In this document: positions 46,103-58,017 of the stretch, piece after piece
Numbering within the stretch: position 1 is the first letter of the stretch
Layout: each line of letters begins with the position of its first letter
Assembly (NCBI GenBank): GCA_023159155.1
Contig: JAJNNX010000012.1
Coordinates: 682,001 to 746,000 of the forward strand
Origin: Ustulina deusta
Lineage: Eukaryota; Ascomycota; Sordariomycetes; Xylariales; Xylariaceae
DNA length: 64,000 bases
Direction: 5' to 3'
Made by a program: the position numbers and the translations under genes
Notes under the pieces: generated by a model
Told to the model about the DNA's origin: nothing
The model's database searches: none
Seen by the model: the letters and a program-made list of their open reading frames with translations, nothing else

Positions 46103-47519
46103 CTTCACTTACACACAAATGCTCTTTGGGGTCTCAAAAAAAGTCGTGATTCTGGAGAACCTTGAACACACTTGATCCGAAGTCCCTTCTTATATACCTA
46201 CCCAGGCAGGGCTAAAGGCCAGACGAACATGTAGGTCTTAGTTATAAGCACAAACAATCAGCGGGGCGAAATCCACAGTTACTATGTGCAAGCTGATTGC
46301 TGTCATTTTCATTCGCAATGCTAGCCAAGGAAGTAGCGGTGTTCATTTTCCTGAGAAAATCAACGCCTATAGTGGTTATACTCCTCATGAGTAAAGCTAT
46401 GAAGTGGCTCATGCATATACTAAGCCTCCGTGATCCACTCACACCACTTCAATACCAAAACTAGGCAACAGCACAATATATTAGCGAGAGCTAAAATAGG
46501 TAGTTGTCCTGATTAATGAACATAAGACTTGCTAGGTTAAACAATTGCCGAGTTAGAAAATAACAAGTATTTAGAAGTCTTTTAAAGATCTTTCTACCTA
46601 AACTATTCTAGCCAAAGAACTACATAGTTGTTTAATGCATTAAAGGTTAAAGGTGTGATAAATAATAAGTGGTTAACTTGGTGTATTAGGCTTGGTTATT
46701 AATTTATATGACAGCAGTTAGCTTCTATCTGATGACTGCAGATCTCGCGTCGGTCTGACTAAAGATTTTGCCGGCTCTAAACAATGATAATCCGGCGTGG
46801 CAGACTTCAACTCTACAAGTCGAAATCAATAGGATGACCAATAGTTCTGACATAATCTGCTCTGGTGGCGCCTGAACGTAGGAAAAGTCGAAGTATCTGA
46901 ACCCCCAATAGACTAGACACAACTTGCCAGGAACAAAGGAGTAGTCTACAGGTCGGCGTGACCTTTGATTCCACGACTAAGCAGCCACTAGCGGCCACTA
47001 AACTACGCATAGATGGCGGCTGAGGTCCTTCAGACAACTAACCTAGGTACTTTGGTCCCCCATGCTTATGACAGTCTCTTAGGCCACTCCACATTTATAT
47101 CATTCAAGTACACTAATCACGGCTTGAAAACGACATCACACAGTGTCAATATAAAAGTACCGATATCTCCCGAATTTCTCGTTACAGCGGTTTATACTAT
47201 GGTATGGTGAATGCTTGATACGCTGTGGAAAGTAAATGAGGAAAATTTAAACCTAGTTTTTAAGCTATTAATTTCCATGGTACTGCTTTCATTTATATCG
47301 TTGTATTGTTGTGTTCAACTAATGCCAAGAAAGCGGCATGCTGATCCCGCCATAATTGATGCATTTCGCCACTAGTCTAATCACAGCTGACCACCCACTA
47401 TCAAGATATTCAGAATGGGTCCTCGCCGAGATAAGAAGCATTGTCGAATAATAATACTCCCGCCGCATCCTCATTCTCACGGTTCTGACATCACAATGTT
47501 TCACAACTGTACAACCACC
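46103..47519. promoter_or_regulatory. Divergent region between terpene synthase and MpaB-like gene
   Basis: 1.4 kb between opposed start codons. It has no conserved frame and is AT-rich around 46480-46700. It would carry both promoters. I cannot assign a specific factor site. Confidence 0.4.
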
Positions 47520-49011
47520 ATGGACACAGAAGAAGAAGTAGGATCCTTGCAGCGCTCAGGTCCGTATGCTTTCAAGTGGACGAAGCTACATTTACCCAGA
47601 TGGAAGACAGATCCTCTGAGGTATGAATATGATACATTGTCGGAAAAGGCGCTCGAAAAATTACAAGCCCTCGCAAAACAGAAGGGTTTCTCGGATGACC
47701 CTAGAAAACGACCCGATCTTTATCAGTTGCTCTCAGACAACCATGCAAGCCACGATAATCTTCAAAAGTTTTGGGAGCAGTTGCACACAGTCCCGGACTG
47801 GGTTGATTGGGACCAGCTTGAGCGTGGTCAGCGCTTTTTCTATCGTTACGCAGCAGCGAATCTGATGGGCTTCGCACTCCAGGGTTTCGTTGGCGAAAAT
47901 AGCGCTGCGGTGAGTAGATTCCCAAGAGGGGTTGATATGTCTAGGAGGCATGGATACCTGGAGTATAGGCTGACGGGATGCTCGATAACCCACTAGTCAG
48001 GTGTTGTAGAAGTTCTCGTTCGCACAGGTGGCTTCTCGACGCGTGTTCTCTTACACCGTCTTCTCGAGACCTTTCAGTGGCTTTTGCAGGTTACAGAGTC
48101 CCTCCAGGCGATCCAACCTGGAGGCGCGGGACACACCTCGACGGTCCGAATACGGCTTCTCCATTCCTCTGTGCGACAGCGAATCTTGAAAATGGTCGAA
48201 AGTCGGCCCGAGTATTTTGATGTAGAAACTCATGGTGTTCCCGTCAATACTCTGGACAGTATACACTCGATAGCCACGTTTTGTTGCAACCACATGTGGC
48301 TCCAGCTTCCCCGGATGGGTGTTCGTCCCACCGAGCAGGAGAAAGAAGATTACATTGCACTTTTTCGCTACCTGGGGTATCTGCTAGCAACACCTGACGA
48401 GTATTTCGCCACCGTCGACCAGGCTAAAGCCACAATGGAATCAATGCTCGTGCATGAGCTGACAGTTAGCAAGACAAGCCGGGTAGTATGCTTCAACTTC
48501 ATCAAATGCCTTGTAGATCTGCCCCCTTTTAATGTCTCGCAGGGATTCATCGAGGCTGGGAGCCGTGTCTTGAATGGGGACGAGCTCTGCGACCAGCTTG
48601 AGATGGGCCGGCCCAGTTGGGTGGCATATGCGTGCTTCAGGGGACACTGCTGGTTGGTTGGTGCTCTAGCGATGGCCCAGCAACTAAGCCCTACGTTGGA
48701 TCATTGGATAATTGAGGTAAGGCGACCTGAGCATCACAACAGCTATAGGTTGTTTGCTAATGAACGAGAAGCATTGGAAACGCCTCCTACATTCCGCTGT
48801 TATTCAGAGCGGTCTCAAAGGCGCTTCCAAGTTTGATTTCAAATATATTCCCCAAGAGGGTACCAGGGTCGAGAAGGAGGGTAATGGCCGAAAAGGGGTG
48901 AAGTACGGCCTCGTTTCACGCCCCGTCGAGACATTTTATCTGAGTATTTTCGTGCTTGGCTTGATCCTAGCATCCTCAGCATGTTTCGGTGCTGCAGTCA
49001 GCTTAAGGTGA
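47520..49011 (+). CDS. MpaB/rubber-oxygenase family (DUF2236) ER-membrane oxygenase
   Basis: Exons 47520-47909, 47997-48716 and 48772-49011 give 449 residues. MpaB cleaves the farnesyl chain in mycophenolic acid biosynthesis; relatives are heme- or metal-dependent oxygenases. Signatures in order are PLRYEYDTLSEKALEKLQ, VPDWVDWDQLERGQRFFYRY, then across intron 1 SGVVEVLVRTGGFSTRVLL, QVTESLQAIQPGG, STVRIRLLHSSVRQRIL, GVPVNTLDSIHSIATF, DYIALFRYLGYLLATP and LNGDELCDQL. Residues around H in RLLHSSVR are the likely cofactor ligands by family analogy. A C-terminal helix (FYLSIFVLGLILASSACFG) would anchor it in the ER. Upstream in-frame ATGs (47415, 47493) are possible starts. It lies next to a terpene synthase, which suggests a terpenoid substrate, an inference. 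Confidence 0.86.
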
Positions 49012-49958
49012 CAGCACTATATCTGGCACGGTGGGTGTCTATGTATGTGGAGGGGTGATTTCGCTCTTAGTTATGATCATGGCCTCAGACCTATACTGAA
49101 GTAGACAATGCGAGTACCTAGGTTCAATACAGGGGTACTATCTCGCCTTTCTACTAGGAGATAGGCCGAACCTACCTTCCAAGTACAATAAATAGGCTGT
49201 TCAATTGGGGTGTCTCTTGATCATATTAGAAAAGAGAATTTTGGTAGCGACCTACAGCGAGAGATCTAGCTAGGTAACATTATCTCGTTTGCCAACAAAA
49301 TCATGTGCCTCAACAGCATTCCTAACCTGCATGCAAATTCAGCCAACACTCTCTAGAGCACATCTCAATCCTAGGCTAATGAGATCCTAACATCACGCCT
49401 CTCCTCTTACGATGTCGGAAACATCTATGCACAGTCCTATTACCTTCACATAGAGCCCATGTCTGCATATCTACTATCATTTACGAAGTACACCACTAGG
49501 TTAGATAACTAGAACATCAATATTCTAGTAGAAGACATTGAACAACTGAGCTACTGACTATTACTTAGTCCTGAAGGACAAGACGTGGATCTCTGCTGTG
49601 GTACTGTCATGTAAAATCCTATCATATATTCTGTCGGCAGGTCTTCACGTATCTAACGCTATGTCTCATTGCGTTTTTTATCCTTTATGGTTATTTATAG
49701 TACTGCACATGTCTTTCCGAGCTACTTTGCACCCCCGTAAGTAAGTGGCGTTGTTTACTCTCTTTCATTATTAATCCTGCTATGTCGCTAATCAACCCTG
49801 CCCGCACATCCGCGGTTTCAGCTGTTGTTTGTTCTTTGATTCCCTTCCTCTGGTGCAACCATAACCACTTAGGTACTCTGCGAAACTCGCCCTCACATTC
49901 GAGCATTGATTTCGGCTGGCAACTGTTTTGTGCCCTGTCCTTAACAGCCTGATTTGCA
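49012..49958. other. Gene-free spacer
   Basis: No conserved frame is seen. A TAGCTCAGTTG-like word near 49545 (minus strand) resembles a tRNA A box, but no matching arms follow. Confidence 0.35.
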
Positions 49959-50720
49959 TGTCTTATAAATCGGTCCTTATCACAGGCTGCTCTGCTGGCA
50001 GCATTGGCGCAGCTATCATGTATTCGCTACCGCTCGAGCTATGTCCAAAATACTATTAGATCTTTCTGAACACGCAAACGTTACACCGCTCTTTTTAAAT
50101 GTTACCTCTTTAGATTTAGTCGCTCAAGCTGCTCAGGCAGTAGCTGCAAGCGGGCGTAGGCTCGATGTTCTTTTAAATAATGCTAGGGCTAGCTAGGTAT
50201 GCAATGCTAATTCTTGATATCGAGATATCTAAGGCGCAGCAGCTCTACGATATGAATGTATAGGGACCCATCCGGATAGTCCAGGCTTTTGCTAATCTGC
50301 TGATTGCAAGCTGTAGCTGTATCGTAAACATGAGCACACTTAGCGCCGATCTTAATACCTTATGGATAAGCACTTATGCTTTATCTAAAGCTGCCCTTAC
50401 GAACTACTTAGAAACAATACGTTTTGAGCTCTTCCTGTTTGGAATTACTGTTGTAACAATTATGGCCGGTATTATTAATTTTTATCTCTATAACAACGAG
50501 GCCAGCTTTTCTTTACTGTTAAGTTCTCTTTATGTGTCTATTGAGGAAATTATTGCCGGCTGGGCGAACGGTGCATCCAAACCTTAAGGCTGCACTGCTA
50601 CACAGTTTGCCGAGTCGCTTATAGACGGCGTCATTATTAACGGAAAAGCTGCGGTGACCTACAGAGGACCCCATGCTGGTTCTATGAAGTTCATATCGAC
50701 ATGGGCTCCACAACCATTAT
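49959..50720 (+). pseudogene. Short-chain dehydrogenase pseudogene (AYR1-like)
   Basis: The opening MSYKSVLITGCSAGSIGAAI is the TGxxxGxG cofactor motif of the 1-acyldihydroxyacetone-phosphate reductase type. Pieces follow in changing frames: ATARAMSKILLDL, LDVLLNNAR (the NNAG motif), PILDIEISKAQQLYDMNV, IVQAFANLLIASCSCIVNMS, STYALSKAALTNYLETIRFE (the YxxxK motif) and GITVVTIMAG, ending near VTYRGPHAG. Stop codons interrupt it after KYY, after NNARAS and after DMNV (TGG to TAG fits), with several frame losses. It is a decayed gene and makes no full enzyme. It lies directly downstream of the MpaB-like gene in the same orientation. Confidence 0.72.
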
Positions 50721-51204
50721 CGGTAAGCGCCTCTTTCTAGGTTATTATTGCGAACGGCGCCAGAGCGCGACCGTAGATCATACGTGATTGGATGAGGGCT
50801 GACGACGCACCTTGCCAGGATGCGGTTCTCAATTACAATCAAGGCCTCAACGAGCTGACCGAAAAGATCAGCAAAGAGTTTGTTTATGAGTTGAAATAAT
50901 GATATCACCAACTTCTAAGCAATCATCTTTTAGGTTACCACCCGGCTAGGAGCTTTGACTGTGACGGTTTCCTCACGTGATAAAATTACGTTCAACACTT
51001 TATTAATCTACTCTATTTCACTTGTTGAAGCATGACTGTGACTCAGACCAACTCCACGAGTTGTAGTTGGAGCGTATACACTTGCATCTAGCCCGGCTTC
51101 ATTCGGTGCATTGGCAATTATTCGAAGTCGTTAAAGAGAGTCGACTAGGAATGGGACAGCTGACCCGGCTTCCCCGATCGAATTATAAGCTGCCCGAATG
51201 TTCG
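50721..51204. other. Gene-free spacer
   Basis: Nothing recognisable between the dehydrogenase relic and the cyclotransferase-like gene. Confidence 0.35.
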
Positions 51205-51702
51205 CTATTCGGTTTCCCCTACGAGCTCCATCCCTTCAAACAGGTCTAGCCAGTCTCCTAATCTTTCCTTTTCGAAAGATTTCAGTTCCCATGGACTACC
51301 TGTTAATGCATCTGCGTCGCCAGCCCAGACATATATATCAGCTTCAACTATTTCTTCTTGCTTCTTCCCATCAGCATCGAAAACTGTAACGGGCACAGAT
51401 TCCAACTTGTATGCTTCTCCTTCAAAATCGTCCAACTTTTTCCGCTGAGAGGTTGTTTCTATTATAAGCAAATAACCATCTACTGAAGATTGTGGTTCAT
51501 GCTTAATAACTGCTGGGTAGTCGCGATTTTTTAACGAAAACCGTGCATAACCGTAGATTGTTGCTGGTTGTATAAGTTTAGATACGGTAGAAATATTCGA
51601 TGCATCTCCTGTCAACGCCCATGCAAGGAGAGGTAAGGCGCATAGAGTTCCGTAAATGAAAAGGGGTCTCGGTTTCGGTGGTCCCGGCTTCGAGTCCGAC
51701 AT
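51205..51702 (-). CDS. Gamma-glutamylcyclotransferase/AIG2-like protein
   Basis: A single 165-residue exon starting MSDSKPGPPKPRP. The nucleotide-like loop FIYGTLCALPLLAWAL (residues 15-30) is the family's substrate-binding motif. GYARFSLKNRDYPAVIKHEP and VDGYLLIIE continue the fold, and DDFEGEAYKL contains the candidate catalytic glutamate (E94 or E96). VEADIYVWAGDADAL and a W/E-rich end complete the typical fungal AIG2-like form. Family members convert gamma-glutamyl-amines or peptides to 5-oxoproline, but the substrate here is unknown. Length and motifs look intact, with no intron. It sits in a decayed metabolic neighbourhood but has no obvious tie to terpenoid chemistry. Confidence 0.8.
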   Translation of the reverse strand: MSDSKPGPPKPRPLFIYGTLCALPLLAWALTGDASNISTVSKLIQPATIYGYARFSLKNRDYPAVIKHEPQSSVDGYLLIIETTSQRKKLDDFEGEAYKLESVPVTVFDADGKKQEEIVEADIYVWAGDADALTGSPWELKSFEKERLGDWLDLFEGMELVGETE

Positions 51703-52167
51703 TTCGTGGGCAGTTTGTCAAGATCAGTGGTGTATTGAACGCGGAGAAAGGCGATCTCTTGTATGGTAGCTGTGGGCAATTCGGAAGAGAGTCGGGTCGT
51801 AATTATACAGCTCCCTTAGCACAAGCGGCAAGCTGTACGGATGTGTGTGTTGTTAGAAGGTAGAATGCTTGATAGATTCTTCAATACCACGTAGGTGAAT
51901 CCCGCAGATTTAAACAAATGGTAGCCCTAGGATTATTGCGCGATAGGCACACTCTAGCAACAAGGCTGCCTAAACTCAATTCTTTCTCTGTTTACCCCAA
52001 TACCACGAGGAAAGTTTGTTGGCTCACTATTAAATGGGTATAAGTTCGAATCTTATTAGACTTTGGTGGTCACCCACTTTTTCTGGCAAGAGGAACTTAA
52101 GGTACTTACTCAGTTGGGGAAATCCGGCCGGCCAGGCGCATTTCCTCGCTCTACCTTGTCTCTCTTT
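51703..52167. other. Gene-free spacer
   Basis: No conserved reading frame is seen on either strand. Confidence 0.35.
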
Positions 52168-52690
52168 TCACTTCGCCCTTTTCACTACCATCTCACCCAT
52201 AGCCTCGATTGTGACACCGCCTGATATTTCGAATACCGCAAGGGTGGCGCAGAATCGTGCCGGTGGTGTGAGGGTTCCTACCAGGAGTTGGCTCTCCTGA
52301 GCGCAGTTGGGCGGCGATTGTCCCGGGCCACAGGAATGGTCCAGCAAGGCTAATAAGTCGGCAGCGTAGACTGCACCCATGTCGCCAACTTTCTCGCGAT
52401 GGCGACGATACTCTTTCCGTTCGGCGATGATGCCGACGTCCTGCATCCAGCCGAGATCAACCGCAATCGACGATCCGCTAAAGCCGGATGTCATACGGAA
52501 CTTCGCTAATGCATCTTGGAATGTATTGCCTGCAGAATAATTACACTGCGATGTCGACCCATAGACACCAGCAAGCGAGGAGAGGAGGATGAAGAAATCC
52601 AAGTTATGAGGCAAGAGTGAGTGAAGATTCCAGGTCGAATCGACCTTGGATTTGATAGTGCAAGACCATTGCGCAAACGGTCGAAGAGAG
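52168..52690 (-). pseudogene. Ketoreductase fragment of a highly reducing polyketide synthase
   Basis: The frame encodes TIKSKVDSTWNLHSLLP, then LDFFILLSSLAGVYGS and SQCNYSAGNTFQDALAKFR, the catalytic Ser and Tyr-x-x-x-Asn part of a PKS KR domain, followed by SIAVDLGWMQDVGIIAE and QLLVGTLTPP. This is the C-terminal half of a KR from a highly reducing PKS. The N-terminal KR half, the other PKS domains and the carrier protein are missing, and upstream sequence (52700-53200) shows no PKS homology. It is a stranded fragment, probably from deletion or a small duplication. Confidence 0.78.
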
Positions 52691-53466
52691 AGAATCGGTG
52701 ACAAAAGCGTCGGTGAAAGGGTGTAGGAAATAATGACCGTGTAGTAACATACTCTCACAAGATAACCGCACGCACACGGCCGCAGTAGTAAATTCTATTT
52801 TTCGTATTGAAGGGGAAGGGGAAGGGTAGGTTCGCTCTTAGGCCAACCCAGTCCAAGCTAGCTCAACTTCTATCCTGTTGGTGTGTTGTAGGTATAGCAC
52901 TGCATGAATATAAGCCATTCGTTTCTGAATGCTCGTTTGTATGAATATCCGTTTCGCTCTGTCGCAAATCCCCGGTCACTCGTTCCAACATTTCCAAAGT
53001 CTCGCCCCTACATGCACGGAACAGGAGGCAGTGTTCTAAGCTCACAGACAGGCACCCTAACCAGCCTACCCTCGCCGCCGCTTACGATGTAATTGCGTGG
53101 TAGATTCTGCCCGACACACGAAATCAACGAGCAAGACTCGGGATAATCAGAGGTGGTCCTTCAGCCACCAAGAATTGAATGAAGCCAGGCCTATTAACAA
53201 TAAGAACTATGCGAAGCATCCGAGTAACTAGTATATTTAAAGAAAAAAAAGGCTAGGCTAGCAATTTGCAATATTTCAGCCATGTCCATCATTGTTTCGC
53301 AATCGAAAAACGAATCTAGACCAATTGCCTAACCGCTGGTTACGACGTAGTCGAATGGATTGAAGGGGGCCGAGCCAGAGGTGCTGAGATAGATGTAAAG
53401 CGGGTGGGGGATAACACCATGAGCATGAATGAATGAATAATCTCGGCGAGTCGCTTGGTCCCATTG
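52691..53466. other. Gene-free spacer with GH3 3' region
   Basis: No PKS or other coding similarity is visible. It includes the presumed 3' UTR of the beta-glucosidase. Confidence 0.4.
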
Positions 53467-56400
53467 CTAGAGATCTGCGTGTAATCTTAGATCCCGTGAA
53501 CTCGCCCCGACATAAGCGGTCTTGGGATAACTCGTGACCTTCCAGTCCTGGGCCTCGGTATCCCAATTACTCAGGTCCCGATATGTCACGTTGAAGGCGA
53601 CGGTCTTGGTCTCCCCTGCCTTGAGCTCAACCTCGTCAAAGCCGCGGAGAACGACCTTGGGTTCTTCCGGGCCACCAAGGGAGAGGTACTAAGAGCATCG
53701 GTCAGCAACTGACTAGCATATAAGTAGATATGAGACAAGCACTGAACTTACCAACTGAGGAATATCGGTTCCCGCAACGTCCCCTGAATTAGTGATATCC
53801 ACAGTAATTATATAGACTACCTTATACAGCTCGGGATTCCCTCCAGGCGCACCACCAGCAGGTAATATAGGCTGTGCGGATCTATTGTGAGCTGCGTAGG
53901 GGAAGTCGGGTAAACCGGTATTGTCTGGGATGTCCGGACTGGCAATCCACGGGTATATCATACCGGGCACTTTTTCGAACCCCTCGGGCTGGAGCGCGGT
54001 TATAGGATCGTAGTCGATGCCCCCAAAAGTTGGCGCGGAGATTGTGGACCCGCTCGCAGGCACGTAGGGCCCTACATCCTGCGTGTTAACCACCAAGTTC
54101 GTGTATGAGAAGGTGGTGTAACTAAGCCCAAACCCGAACTCGAAGCTCGGCTCAATGTCGTCGCGGTCGAAGTACCTGTAGTCTATGAACGAGCCCTCGG
54201 TGAAATCCTGCTGCGGCAATGGCGTGCTTGAGTTGACGAGTGTGGTGATGCCCCAATCCTCAGCCGCTTTTCCCCACGTAAAAGGACTTCTGCCTTGCGG
54301 GTTGACCTCCCCGTATAAAATATCGGTCAACGAGTTGCCTGATTCCTGACCGGGGAGGCCGGCCCATAGGATTGCTGATACATTCGGATGCGACTTAACG
54401 TGATCAATGAGCACGGGTCCCACGCTATGTATCACTACGATCGTGTTGGGGTTCCTTGATGCCACAGCTGCAATGAGTTCGTCCCCGCCATTCCAGAGCG
54501 TGAGATTCTTCCGGTCGCCGAAGTTGCCGTCGAGTGTTTGATATCCCTCTCCTGAGTTGGCGTTCACGAATACGATGGCCGCAGATGCGTTGGTTGCAGC
54601 GGCACGAGCGACGTCGAGATCCCAGTTGCTCTTGACATTGGAGAAAAGAGTTCCATCCGCGCTCGCTCGCTTTTCAAGCGCAGTTGCGGGAGATATCAGA
54701 TACGGGAACTCGGCGGTGGCAGAGCCCCATCCCATCGCCAGCGTACCTACATTGCATATCCTGTCAACACAAGCGTTAGGTCCATCGGGGTTATCTTGCG
54801 CGTCCTCGCCAATGACGGCAATGCTAACTGGTCTTTTCAGGGGTAAAGCATTGTCCTCATTCTTTAGCAGCACAACCGACTTAGCGCCCATTTCCCGGAT
54901 AAGCTCGGCGTGGTCTCCCTGAACATCAATATGCCTATTCACCGTTGTGTTGCCAGTCTTGGAATGCCAGTACTGTGGGCCGACGGTCTCGTTCGTCCAC
55001 GACGAGTAGTTGATATCGACCTGCTTTGTGTCTCTCCCCACTTTATAGAATGCCGCCATTATCCGGACTGCCATGTCATCGATTCGAAACGGTGAAATTG
55101 CAAGCGAAAGAGCCGCTTCGGTCAACGCTCCACCCCAATATGAGCTGTACGTAGAATTAAGAACGCCGTCGCCGGGCATCGTCATATCAAGTCCAGCGAG
55201 CGCACTCAACACACTGCTGTGCTGTCCGCCCCAGTCCGAAACAACTGCATTCCATAGTCACTAAAATGTTTTCGAAACGAACAGCTCTCCAAGCTCAACT
55301 CCGACTCATATAATAGCATCATTTCATCTACCCCAGTTTTCTCATTTTAATATCCGATTTGCTCTTCGCCCCATACGGCACCAGTTTGGGATAAAGGGAA
55401 ATATCACATACCAAAGCCTTGGAAACCAAGCTCGTTTTTCAAGAGCCGATTAAGAACATACGAGTTCTCGCATGCGTACGTGTTGTTGATTTTATTGTAA
55501 GAGCACATGACGCTTCCCACACCGGCACGAACTGCATCGGCAAACGGCCTGTGGAATTCAAGATTGTTAGTTACCAGCGGACCAAAGTAGCACTTTTGAA
55601 CCCCCCCCCCCCCCCCCCCCCCCCCAGGGTCATCTCTCCTCCTTTCAGCAAGTACTGCGCGAGGTCCTGAAAACTCACCACAGATAGAGCTCATGCATAG
55701 TCTTATCATCGATGTTGCTGCTGATCCCACCTCGGAAGTGCTCCTGCTCATTCAAGATGTAATGTTTCACGCTCGCAATGACACCCGCGCTCTGTGTCCC
55801 TTCAACCGTATGCGCAACAGCAACGCCAGCCAGGTAGGGGTCCGGGCCAAAGGCTTCGAAGTTGCGGCCACCAGCAGGATCGCGGCCCAGAGGGCCAACT
55901 ACAGGGCCGAGTTGGACATCTGTATGCACGCTGCAATCAGTCATGGCTCCAATATTTCGTCTACCAAAAGCGGCGACTGTCCCCCAGGCATGCATAAAAA
56001 GGGAGAGGTGGTGATTGTATACGTACCAATTCCCTTCTCCCTGAACTCTGCGCCCAACGCCTCGCCTCGCCTACGGATCAGCGATCTCGACCACGTGGCT
56101 GCAGCGTTGATGCCCGCAGGGAACGCCGAATTCAGATCAGCTACACAAGGGTTTTACATCAGTAGAGCACGTATTACGCGATTATCGCTGGGTGATGTTC
56201 TTTGACCGTTGTTTCGTTTCTTTTGTGATCTGAACCTGTCCCTCACTCGCTAATTTCAAAAACACGTTGAAATAAATGCTGTAAAGCTAGTGGTAGACTT
56301 ACTATACCTAATACCGACCGGCCCATCCTGAAGACAAAGTTCTCTGAACCCCAGGCGGGGGATACTGCCTGTATTTCCCGTACATAGGTCCGCCTGGTTG

Positions 56401-56781
56401 CCAGTGCCTGTAGTCAAGTTGACCTTCTCGAGAAGCGTTAATTTAGAGACTAGATGGGTGTCCGCGGTCAGTAGTTGCCATTTATCGTGGAAAACTATGA
56501 TGGTCGGTTTCTTGAGCTTAAAGGAGTCGCAGTAGTGGAAGCTCCCTGACTTAGCGAGTCATATTTCCGCGACACATCAAAAGCGGACATAAAGAGACTT
56601 CAGCAAACTGACCGAACTCATGCGCTCGCAGATACGCAGCGTCCCAGCCATCCGGACCGCCTGAGCTCCAAGGGGAGGGATAGGAGTCGGGGGAGGTGGG
56701 AGCCGAGTCCGCGAATGAGGTGCTATGGCTCGCGACGAGAAGCGCCAAGACGAGTGAAAGCGGCCGTACATTCATCTTCAT
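53467..56781 (-). CDS. Secreted beta-glucosidase, glycoside hydrolase family 3
   Basis: Seven exons (56613-56781, 56303-56449, 56027-56140, 55679-55919, 55412-55548, 53752-55244, 53467-53688) give 840 residues. It hydrolyses terminal beta-D-glucosides such as cellobiose outside the cell. The signal peptide is [20 protein letters not shown]. The N-terminal domain reads [55 protein letters not shown] and [14 protein letters not shown]. The nucleophile is D273 in [12 protein letters not shown], and the acid/base is E502 in NANSGEGYQ by comparison with Aspergillus aculeatus BGL1 (D280/E509). A fibronectin-III-like end ([20 protein letters not shown]) closes it. Many N-glycosylation sites are visible. 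The intron at 55549-55678 carries a 25-base homopolymer. Confidence 0.93.
55601..55625. repeat. 25-base C homopolymer (G on coding strand) inside a GH3 intron
   Basis: An uninterrupted run of 25 C on the plus strand lies within the fourth intron of the beta-glucosidase. It does not touch the splice sites. Such runs are length-unstable and hard to sequence, so its exact length is doubtful. Confidence 0.85.
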
Positions 56782-58017
56782 ACTCAAATGTGTAGAAAAA
56801 CTTTCGACTAGGCAATGTCAAACTCTCAATCGCAGCTGAAGGACGCGGGGCTTCTGCTCTCAACTTTTAAGACTCCAGCATAGATGGCGTGTCCCCTCAT
56901 GTATGCGCGACCTCGGGATAATGTGTCGCTATCTTTGGCAATGTGCTAAAGATTGGTAAAACTGACCGGGATTCATTTCCGGCAGAATGCAGGAATCGAT
57001 CAATAGGCAGGTACCGACAAGCAAGTCTTTGGGTAAATTCAACGGCCAAAATCAAACAGTAATACAAACACGGTTTTAGTAGCTTAGCACCTGCAAGCCG
57101 TGCGGTTTAATCGTATTCGCTAAAAAGGGTGGCCACTATATACAGGCGCAAAGCGAGGTAAGATCTTATTACAGCCAAGCCTGCTCTGTGAACATCGGTA
57201 TTGTACTGTTATGACTGGTAGCCTGACCCAGCAACTAAGCGCTTGTCAAGTGTCACGCAACAAGTACAGAAATCAGATGATTCTAGCCAATATCCTTCGC
57301 TCACATTCTACGAGGGTGTCACCTGGAACCCAATTTGATGATCGTATGTAAGCAATTACCATCGCGCAGATTCGCTGCGCGCGGGTGCTTATATGAAGCT
57401 CCTAGTGAGTTCAACAGCAACATCCCATATTCATGAACTAGGACTACGCCGTGATTGACATCTTCAAACAAGTCGAAATGAAACTCTACTCGGCTACCCA
57501 AATGATAACCTAGACGAGCTGGAAGAGAGAAAAGTGCTGGATGAATAGGATCTAGTTAGCTGAATAACCCATGCCGATATATATATATATTGAATCTGCA
57601 TGAAGCGCTCTCAGCAACTAAAACTCCCTTTGCTAGTTCACTCGCGAGCCGTGAGACCTCTGATATTAGTATGGAGCCAGCAGACACAGATTTCGAAGAG
57701 ATTTGCCACAAGCCACGCGGTCCCTGTAGCAGCTATCACGACGAGAGAAATCATTTTGAGCTTTACAGTGTTCAGTGACTACCTAGGGGACTGGAACCAT
57801 TTGGAAACATAGTAAATATTTCTCCTTCATAACATACACTGTAACGGAACGTCAGTAGGTCCTTTGTATTTCTGGTAGGTAGCATTCAAGAAAGTAATAA
57901 TCGATTAACTTACCGCCAGGACACATAAAGCTCTCTTCGGTTCTCAGTTACGGTACCTAAAACCCCATCAAACCTCGTAAAACAATACAAATAGCTAACG
58001 GCAGGCTACTTCAACGC
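56782..58017. other. Spacer: GH3 promoter and Sro7-like 3' region
   Basis: 1.2 kb with no conserved frame. A short AT dinucleotide run lies near 57577-57589. GH3 transcription would start here. No clear carbon-catabolite or cellulase-activator site arrangement stood out. Confidence 0.35.

Noticed and set aside
49535..49560. A-box-like TAGCTCAGTTG on the minus strand
   Set aside because: No B box or pairing arms at a suitable distance.
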